64,000 bases of DNA from Monoplex corrugatus. Its lineage: Eukaryota > Mollusca > Gastropoda > Littorinimorpha > Ranellidae. Of the stretch, positions 56,364 through 64,000 are shown piece after piece (position 1 is the stretch's first letter; each line of letters begins with the position of its first letter). The stretch is from NCBI GenBank assembly GCA_030674185.1, contig JAPXFY010000026.1:36178614-36242613 (forward strand), read 5' to 3'. Under the pieces are notes generated by a model that was not told the DNA's origin, made no database searches, and was given only the letters and a program-made list of their open reading frames with translations. A program made the translations under genes and the position numbers.

Positions 56364-59150
56364 TCATGAGAGGGACTGGAAGAGATGGGTTTTCAGAGAG
56401 GACTTGAAAGAAGTGAGAGTTGCAGAGTGGCGAACAGAGACAGGGAGCTGATTCCAGATTACAGGGGCCTGATAGGAAAAGGAGCGTTGACCATAAGTTT
56501 TAGTGCGACAGAATGGTATGCGGAAGGTACGAGTATCAGCCGAGGAACGAAGTTGACGAGAGGGGGTGTACAGATGGAGGAGGTCAGAGATGTAAGGGGG
56601 TGCAAGACCGTTGAGAGACTTAAAACATAACAAAGCAATCTTGTAGCGAATTCTCTTTTCAACAGGTAACCAGTGAAGAGATTTTAGAAGAGGAGTGACA
56701 TGAGAGGAACGAGATTTTCTGAAGATGAGCCTAGCAGCATTGTTTTGAACTTTTTGAAGCTTTTGAATGAGAGAGAAAGGACAGCCCGAGAGGAGGGAGT
56801 TGCAGTAGTCGAGACGAGAGAGAACAAAGGCACAGAGGAGAGTTTTGGTGGCTTCGACAGAGAGGATATTGCGAATAGAAGAAATTCTGCGTATCTCAAG
56901 ATAGCATAATCTGCAAACATTCTGGACGTGTTTTTCAAAGGACAGGGTGTTATCAAGAGTGACTCCAAGATTGCGGACAGTGGAAGATAGTGGAATGTCA
57001 GATCCAAGCAGAGAGACAGACAGAGGAAGGGAAGAACACTTAGCCAATGTGGTGGGAGAGATAAGGCTAAGTTCAGTTTTAACCCTTTGACTCCTGCAGC
57101 CTGTCCAACATCATCCTTTTTTGTCAACCATGCTGGAAGAGCAAAAACTTAACCCTTTGACTCCCTCACCTATCCACCAGCTTCCTGCAGGAAGCTGGTG
57201 GATAGGGTGAGGGAGTCAAAAGGTTAAGTTTTTGCAGTTGGTAGATAGGGTGCAGGTGGCAAAGGGTTAATGGGGTTGAGTTGAAGTTTGTTTACAGTCA
57301 TCCAGGAGTGAACATCAGAAATGCAGCCTTGGGTTTGTCTGATTATAGAGGGCAGTTGTGGGAGGGAACCAGAAGTATAGAGTTGGTTGTCATCAGAAAA
57401 GCTATGATGGGACATAGAGTGAAGTCGCATAATTTCAGAGAGGGGTTGTGTGTACAGCACAAATAGGATGGGACCTAAAACAGAGCCTTGGGGCACACCA
57501 AACTGGAGGGTAGCGGGTGCAGAGGATGAACAACAGACAGAGACTGTTTGAGTGCGATTGGAAAGGTAGGACTGGAACCAAGACAGAGCGATGTCAGAGA
57601 TACCGAACACTTTATGGAGACGTGTGAGCATGATAGAATGGTCGATGGTGTCGAATGCAGCCGAGAGATCAAGGAGAGATAGAAGAGAGATTTGATTTTG
57701 ATCAAGAGCAGTCAGAATATCATTTGCAATTTTTATAAGAGCAGTTTCAGGGCTGTGTCCAGTGCGATAAGCCGACTGATAAGGGTAAGAGAGGTTGTTG
57801 GCGGTGATATGATCAGAGATCTGTGCGAGAACAATTTTTTCAAGGACTTTGGATAAGAAAGGTAGGTTGGAAACAGGTCGATAGTTTTTGAGGTTATTGG
57901 GGTCAAGACTAGGTTTCTTTAAAAGAGGTCTGACCAGGGCAGATTTGAAGGAAAAGGGAAAGATACCAGATGACAGGGAATTGTTGATGACAGTTGTGAA
58001 GTGAGGGAGCAAAGTATCTAGGCAGTGTGTTAAGATAGATGCTGGAAGAGGATCAAGCTCACAGGTCTTGATGTCAGAATGGCGGATTACATTGCGGATA
58101 GTAGTTTCAGAAGCAGGCTGAAAAGAAATAAGTGGTGTGCCTTGAAACAGAGGGTCGGGAATAGGAGGTTGAGGCTTGGGCTGGGAGTCAAGACTGGAAC
58201 GGATGGACCTAATTTTATCAATGAAAAAATCTGAAAAATGTTGTGCTAGACGGGCAGGGGGAAAGCATGATGGGAGAGGAGATTTATCTGATTTGCCAAG
58301 GAGGGTATTACTATTAGTAACGGAATATAGCTGTTTTGATGTAGAGCATGCAATAATTTTCGCATTGTAAAAGGCAGACTTAGCAGAGTCAACTATAGCA
58401 TTGACAGTTTTGTTGGCAGCCTGAAAAATCTGTTTATTGATAGTAATGCTGTTCTTCAGCCACCGTCTTTCAGCACGACGGCGTTCACGCTTGGCCTTAA
58501 GAAGATCAGGGCCAACGGCAGAAAACCAGGGCGATGGTGGTCTCTGGGATACCCTACGTCTGGTGGCGGGGGCGTGCATGTCCAGCAGATCACCAATAGT
58601 CCGATTGAGGTCGTCAGCAGAGGCTGGAGGACAGGACTGAAGAGCGGCCAGGAGATCTTCGTTGAAGACGACGGTGTTGATATCAACTAGTTTTCTGACC
58701 ATGACATAGGTAGTTTGGGGTGGAGGCTTGGTCATTGAAAGTTGGCCGAGGATACAGACATGATCCGAAGGAAGAGTATAATCAATTTCAATGGATTTGA
58801 TGAAGGACTGGTCAGTTCTATGAACAACCCAATCGAGGATGTTGCCTTTTTCGTGGGTTGGAGTGTTGATAGATTGGGTCAAGCCAAAGGAGTTCAAAGA
58901 GCTTATCAGTTTAGCAGTGTGGGTCTGGTTAGGTTCATTATAATGAAAATTAAAGTCTCCTGCAATGATGAAACAGCCTTTCAAGGTGTTACAGTAGGCA
59001 AGGAGGTCTGGAAACTCTTCTACAAACACATGGTTTTTAAGCTGGTTCTTTGGGCTGGGTGGTGGACGGTAGAGGAACAGCAGATGGAAAGTCTGGTGGG
59101 GTAGAGTGAGGGAGAGCTGGACAATTTCAAAAGTAGAGTGTTTGAATTTA
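56364..59150 (-). pseudogene. LINE ORF2 (endonuclease end, RT, C-terminal domain), split by a MITE
   Basis: The minus strand is open from ~59150, with FIIAGDFNFHYN and ILDWVVHRTD (C-terminal half of an AP-type endonuclease, including the SDH motif LPSDHVCILG). The RT has LVRPLLKKPSLDPNNLKNYR, YQSAYRTGHSPETALIKI, LDLSAAFDTIDH, FGVPQGSVLGPILF and the catalytic box as FSDDNQLY (more often FADD/YADD). The C-terminal region is VRNLGVTLDNTLSFEKHVQN, LDYCNSLLSGCP, LHWLPVEKRIRYKIALLCFK and APVIWNQLPVSVR, ending at 56364. The only break is the 57079-57270 MITE; otherwise about 2.6 kb is open, so the copy is young. It provided reverse transcription and target cleavage for its own retrotransposition. 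Confidence 0.88.
57079..57270. mobile_element. TTAA MITE, copy 4, inside the LINE ORF
   Basis: TTAACCCTTTGACTCC and its inverse GTGGCAAAGGGTTAA-type end border the insert, with TTAA at both edges. Removing it together with one TTAA puts LQLNPI and KTELSLIS of the LINE ORF back in one frame, so the insertion boundaries are exact. Confidence 0.92.
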
Positions 59151-60249
59151 AAGTCAGTCCCTATGCTTCAGTCCCTATGCACTGTTTTCCTAATAAACAG
59201 TGTAGTTCTGCACTGAGTGATACAGTTGGAAGTAGGTGATGGTCGTGTTTGGCTGGCATAGTTTGTCACAGAGGGCAACCCCACACTTTTTACACCAGTT
59301 GGGGGTTTGCCGCAGTTGAACCTCCGGGTGTCTCCTGCTGCCAGTACTACTCACATGGCACTTCCTATAGTTCTTCCTGCCGCTGGGGATGGGTGGCAGA
59401 GGGCAGGAGAAGTGCTCATTCTGCTTGCTACTCAGTTCTCTTATGCATATATGTTTATGACAATAGAATTTAGAAAGTCTTTTGTCACAAATGATTGAAG
59501 AAATCAATGGGGGCATGGCACTCAGCTGGGGCATGCAGGCCACAAGAGCCAGAGAACGGAGGCAAAGTGGGGATAAAACTAAAATCTTCGTGCCAGTCAT
59601 GCATAAGAAAGTGAATGAAACCTCCATCAGACATGTGACTCACTGTACTTGGCCTGCTGACCGCTCCTCTTTTGTGACCTGTACGCCCACCTCCCTCTCC
59701 CACTTCACTGTTGTCTGAAAGTGGGTCACTGTCAGTACCTTCTTGCTGGCAGCTTTCATACAGGAAACATTTTCACTGTCATCTTCATCATACTCATCGA
59801 TGTCGGATCCTTTAGTCTGAAGCACTTCAGTCACTTCAGCAGCAGTAAAACGCCGCTGTCATGATCTACTTTGCTCCAAGACTCGTACTCGCCTGCAACG
59901 CCATTTTCGACACAAATGTAGATTAGCCAGTCGTGTGGGGTGCCGAAGTCAGTCATTTCCTGACGAGTGTATTGCTACAGAATCTCACGAAGTAACTTTC
60001 CACTTGACCCTTGACATGTCTGCAATGCCCAGTATAGCTTCGGTTGGCATGCCACGTCACGAGGGAAGCATAAAAAAAATTTTAATTATGGAAACCGCTA
60101 TAGCGTTACGTCAGGAACACTATAGCATTCCATCGTACGGAGAGAGTTAATATTTTTTGTGTTACAATCTTTTAAATACGGCCAATTTTCATGCGATTCC
60201 TGTAGTCGCGAGTCCAAAAATAGGTGCGATGCCAATGAGTTAAAACTTA

Positions 60250-60540
60250 AGTTAAAATGGGCCATAAAAAGCGAGTTTTATATGATGCACCTGGTGGTTT
60301 GAACCCAGAACTATTAGCATGTGAATCAGACATAGCCCTGAATGATCATCATGATTTTAAGTAGGTCAAGTGGTATTGCACACATGCTGGATCAATGTCT
60401 GATCATTTTTGGAGCTGTTACTGTAAGAAATGTGATACTCAGTTTACCATGCCCTTTACTGAAGCATGTCTATTTTCATTAGTTGTCTCTTTTGTTTTCC
60501 ACTTCTTACTACTGCTCATGAAGACATGGGCATTCCATTT
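60250..60540. other. Intergenic stretch with a SINE trace
   Basis: GGTGGTTTGAACCCAGAAC (60293-60311) looks like an inverted B box of a decayed tRNA SINE. Nothing else was recognised. Confidence 0.4.
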
Positions 60541-60544
60541 GGTC

Positions 60545-60800
60545 CCCTTTTTATCCACTGGACGAGGCGGCAGGGAAGTTTTTAGTCCTGTTTTTATTAT
60601 CCATTGTTTGGTGTTTGTGATCTGTTTGTGACCGTGCGTTCGCGCTTGACAAAGGCCGGTTGACCGAAAATTTGCGCTTGTTTTGTCTTGTTTTGTTGAA
60701 TACGCGCTTGCATTGGTTTTCTTGTTCTTCTGGTTCCTGTTTGCTTGGGCGCGGGCAGTCACACTTGTTTTGGATCTTTTGTTTTGTTTTGTTTTGTTTG
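60545..60800 (+). repeat. Fold-back repeat family, copy 4 (right arm only)
   Basis: GCGCTTGACAAAGGCCGGTT, GACCGAAAATTTGCGC and the tail GGGCGCGGGCAGTCACACTT match the right arm of copies at 34511 and 42713. It ends in a (TTTTG)n tract. Confidence 0.75.
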
Positions 60801-61827
60801 TCAGTGTGCATCAGGGGATCTGTATGATGACTACCATCTGTCTATCGTCATCATTTTCTTTCAATGAATGCCATTTTGTCAGTGTTGAATATGCTACTGT
60901 GGCTACATATAATATACTATGATATTTTATGTATGTTTGTAATATTAATTTGCAGTAAAAATACACGTGCGCACACAGCATGCTCACATACAGTGATCAT
61001 TATAGACATGTATACATAAGCTTTTACTTTGCAGCAAGCATGCACACATGCATGCACACACATACACACAGACTTACACACAGACACACACACACGCACA
61101 CGTGCACGCACACACACACATACAGATACACATACACACGCAGACAGAGTTCTTGATTTCTTCCTGTCGCTAGTCAGCATATGGTATAGACTCTCAAATG
61201 ACACAGGTCAAATAATGTAAATTTTTATTGATAGATTATAGGATATGGGATCATATGCACAACCAGCTTTGCCTTCTAAAATCACCTTAATTGTGTTTGA
61301 AATGGTCAGTTGTGAGGGACTTAAGGAACCTTCATATATAGATCATTGAAAAAAGTGCCTGACACACATGGTGACATAAAAGTCACTTAGAAAAGAAAGT
61401 GTATATAATGTATTTCAACCCCCTCTGCCAACGCTCATAAGTCCTAGTCCAGTCAACTCCAGATATTTTTGAGAGATATTTGATGAGAAAGACACACAGT
61501 CGAAAGACTGTTTTTCATTGTATTGTAGGAATTAATCTTACAAATGTGTTTGCTCATTTGTTTCTGGTGTATTTTCCAACAGTGTGGTATGCTAGTATGT
61601 ATAATAATTTAAGATAGTTGCTCTGCTGTCATCTGCCTTCCTTGTATAATTTAAAACAAACATGTTTTGTGAACAAACAAAACAAAATAAAGCTCGGTGT
61701 TATGTAGGCCTTTACTTATCATTATGTTTATCAGTTTCAGATCAGTTGGAGCCATTGTCAGATGCTGTCATATCAGATGGATTGAATTGGCAAGGGCAGA
61801 CACTGATGTGATTCATTGAACATCATC
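60801..61827. other. Upstream region of the F-box gene
   Basis: Holds a CA-rich patch (61035-61140) and a second copy of the block TTTTTCATTGTATTGTAGGA (61510 onward). Any 5' UTR exon or promoter of the F-box gene would be here, but none can be identified. Confidence 0.4.
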
Positions 61828-62252
61828 ATGCGAAGACCCGTGACACGATCAAGGGCTAAGGCTCTGGAGGAATCACGCTGCAACTTGTGCTGCCGGGAAA
61901 TCGTCGCCATGAAGCCGTTGACTGAGAACAACACCAACGGCAAGAAGACCAAGTCTCGCCTGCGCAATGTCGCCTGCACTTCCTTGATTCCGAGAGACAT
62001 TTTTGATGCTGGAATCATGAAGAAGTGGAACTCTGACAATTCAGACTCGGACAATGAAAGTAATCAGCCTCCGAAGAAGAAACTAAAAACTGGTAAAAGT
62101 AAAAGTAGAAAAAGTAAAAAACAGAAAGGGGAGCCGGATGGTCACACAAAAGACGAGTCAGAGAGTTGTGTGTTTGTGGACTTGCCAGACGAAATGTGGT
62201 TGAAGATATTTAGATTGCTGCTTAGTGCTGGCCAGTATCCCACAATGCACAG
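61828..62252 (+). CDS. F-box protein, first coding exon only (gene runs off the window)
   Basis: The ATG at 61828 begins MRRPVTRSRAKALEESRC and the frame stays open to a donor AG|GTGAGA after 62252 (141 codons plus 2 bases). Seen in order: a basic N-terminus; three Cys in SRCNLCCRE, which could belong to a zinc-binding site; an acidic/serine stretch (NSDNSDSDNES, ~73-83); a long lysine-rich nuclear-localisation-like tract (~87-107); and the start of an F-box, VDLPDEMWLKIFRLLLSAG (~117-135), cut by the intron. F-box proteins recruit substrates to SCF ubiquitin ligases through SKP1. The basic/acidic N-terminus suggests a nuclear protein. I cannot name the orthologue, and no second exon is recognisable up to 64000. 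An upstream TTG in the same frame is not a plausible start. Confidence 0.72.
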
Positions 62253-63921
62253 GTGAGATGTTCTATTTGTTTATTTATTAAAGTATTTATTATATGATAT
62301 TGTTAATATTATAGATAAATATGTAATAATTTGTTTTTAGAAATAATACCTCTGTATCTTTTCCCTCTTTTTTTTGTTTTGGTTATTTTTTCCTTGTTCT
62401 TTTTTTCAGTTGAGAAATTTGTGATTTTTAAATGTACTGGAAAACAAAACAAAAACAAAACAACAACAGGAAACAAGCATAGAGACTGTATGTTTAGAAT
62501 TATCTGTTCTTAATGTCTGTGACCAGTGTTCAGAATGTGCTTGCTTACAGTTTGGTGTCTACAAAGCTCTGTCTTTGGTGGCCTAGTTCTGGTAATACTG
62601 TTTTCAAAACCAGATTCTTTGTTTATCAAAAGACATTTTAGTTTTTACTGTCCCTAAATCTAATCAGCCATTTTCACAAAGTGTAACTGAAATTGTAATT
62701 CTTGTCTTTTATACAAGCTTTGTTCTACCATCAGATTTACAGAAAATTGTCTTTCAGATATTATAATTCAAAGATCGAATGACAGAGAGCAAAGTCAGAT
62801 TCCTTGGCGACGAGACAAAAGCACTCCTTATGTTATACTTATAGAGAGGATTGTCTTTGGTATTTGCTTTACAGACAACTTCTATACATATGGCAATGCC
62901 AACATTATGTACACACCTTTATCTAGAGGTTCAGTGATAATTGATGGTACATCACTCAGATCTCACATTTGCAATATTTATCACTCAGTGCAGAGCTCTA
63001 GAAATTTGCTGTATTAATGTTACCTACCCCTGGATACAAACCACTCATTCAGCGAAAATACTTTTGTCCTGTCCAAATTTGATTTGCAATTCTGTCCTTT
63101 CTGACTGGCCACAGTTGATATATTCTAAGCGAATTACAAAAGGTTCAACATTTTTTTCTCAAGACGAGTTTTAAAGACTGACAAATGTAGTCATGCTCGG
63201 CCCCTCTTTACAAACTTCCATGGCTCCCAACCCAGGTATAAGCAATTCATAAGTTCTCAACTCTGTTGCAACTTCTACCCTGAAACCACTGCATTTTTTG
63301 TCTCCTAATGATATGTACCATTTTTACTGTAGACATTTATCCAGTCCTCATCAGATGAACACATTCTCTGTACTCTTCATGTAAAAACTCAAGACTTTCA
63401 CTAAGTTTCAGCCAGCGTTCATTCACTTTCTGTTTCTGTGCACCACGATACTGGAACTCACTTCCCTCAGGTATATATAATGTGTATATATAAATATTCG
63501 TCATTTGCAATCTTTGTTGTCTAGTTTTAAGAAAAAGACAGCTGTCAAAATTAAAACTGATCATTTCAAACTGTTACTAGTAATTTGTAGTATAGTAATT
63601 ACAGTAATACTAATACTCAATAGTATTTTTCATATTAATTTCAGCTCTTTCTCCTCTCTCCTATCCTCCCTTCTGTCAGTGCTGTGCTCATATGATTGGT
63701 TGTGTGAGGTGCTATGAATGGTCTATGTTAACTTTAATTGATCTGTTCAGAGATTTACATTAATTTTGTACATCATACATGTGTGGTTGCCAGTATGATT
63801 TCTTGTGTAGGTGGTTATGAATGTCTCTGTGCTTGCATGCATACTTGCAAACAAGTGTATCTGTGTGTGTATGAATCAGTGTCTCTCCCGTTCTCTGTTG
63901 ACGTATTCCTGTGTGTTCACA

Positions 63922-64000
<79 letters not shown>
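62253..64000 (+). other. Intron 1 of the F-box gene (to window end)
   Basis: AT-rich. At about 63410-63560 TFCFCAPRYWNSLPSGI followed by SFKKKTAVKIKT resembles the last residues of a CR1/L2-type LINE ORF2 (cf. APVIWNQLPVSVR in the LINE at 56-59 kb), so a LINE tail remnant is likely. No further exon is recognised. Confidence 0.5.
63918..64000. repeat. (ACGC)n microsatellite, runs off the window
   Basis: A perfect CACG/ACGC tetranucleotide tract of at least 83 bases to the last base. Confidence 0.97.

Larger units (their letters stand above)
56115..59165 (-). mobile_element. 5'-truncated non-LTR retrotransposon (LINE), recent
   Basis: Minus-strand element with the end of an endonuclease domain, a reverse transcriptase, a C-terminal domain, and a 3' UTR ending in GGCGCTATATAAATGCTCTT and an (ATT)n tail (56140-56156). 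A (CA)n run sits in the 3' UTR (56229-56290). The 5' part of the element is missing beyond about 59165. The RT motifs and the microsatellite tail suggest the CR1/L2/Jockey group; clade not certain. Confidence 0.85.
55744..60243 (-). mobile_element. piggyBac-like element remnant, probably split by a LINE
   Basis: TTAACTCACTCAG at the left and CAATGAGTTAA at the right are compatible inverted ends with TTAA borders. The minus strand carries an acidic N-terminal piece (QRRFTAAEVTEVLQ, SDIDEYDEDDSEN, 59740-59870) and a C-terminal Cys-rich piece (NWCKKCGVALCDKLC, ~59262-59306). The middle of the transposase is missing. The LINE at 56115-59165 lies between the C-terminal piece and the left end. The pairing of the two ends is inference; GAGAGTTAA at 60141-60149 is an alternative right end. 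Confidence 0.45.

Noticed and set aside
63919..64000. Telomere- or satellite-like end
   Set aside because: The unit is CACG/ACGC, a microsatellite; it is cut only by the window edge.

Overview
The window looks like animal nuclear DNA. Genes are split by long GT-AG introns, intergenic DNA is AT-rich, (CA)n/(GT)n microsatellites are very dense, and LINE, SINE, piggyBac-like, Academ-like and DIRS-like sequences abound. The gene content and two SINE families that I remember from snail genomes suggest a mollusc, most likely a marine caenogastropod. The taxon is an inference; animal origin is secure.

Three host genes can be supported. (1) CDC73 (parafibromin, Paf1 complex) on the minus strand fills 952-33846. 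Fourteen coding exons have phase-consistent junctions and give a complete protein of 535 residues. (2) 6-phosphogluconolactonase (PGLS) on the plus strand fills 36980-46933 with five exons and 245 residues. The two genes are head to head, about 3.1 kb apart, with a dead LINE fragment between them. (3) The first coding exon of an unidentified F-box protein lies at 61828-62252 (plus) and continues beyond the window.

The rest is mobile or repeated DNA. CDC73 intron 11 (4863-14517) carries a decayed Academ-like DNA transposon of about 8.6 kb with ~230-bp terminal inverted repeats (5357-5588 and 13699-13927). Its XPG/PIN-like nuclease gene is broken by two TAG codons, an internal deletion and a piggyBac-like insertion at a TTAA. 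A DIRS-type gag-like fragment with ~0.6-kb internal repeats sits in its 3' part. CDC73 intron 4 holds a TTAA element, two SINEs and a frameshifted acidic-protein ORF. PGLS introns hold LINE fragments, TTAA MITEs, fold-back repeats and tandem repeats. Between PGLS and the F-box gene are a SINE whose core has expanded into a ~24-copy minisatellite (48890-50280), and a likely three-level nest: a piggyBac remnant holding a 5'-truncated LINE, which holds a TTAA MITE.

The most interesting points are the 51-bp in-frame repeat that triplicates a CDC73 3' splice site, the nested Academ-like element, the SINE-borne minisatellite, the fold-back repeats with 12-13-bp target duplications and a hammerhead-like core, and a tandem dead copy of PGLS exon 2. 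All protein-family calls were made by eye from remembered families, without database searches.
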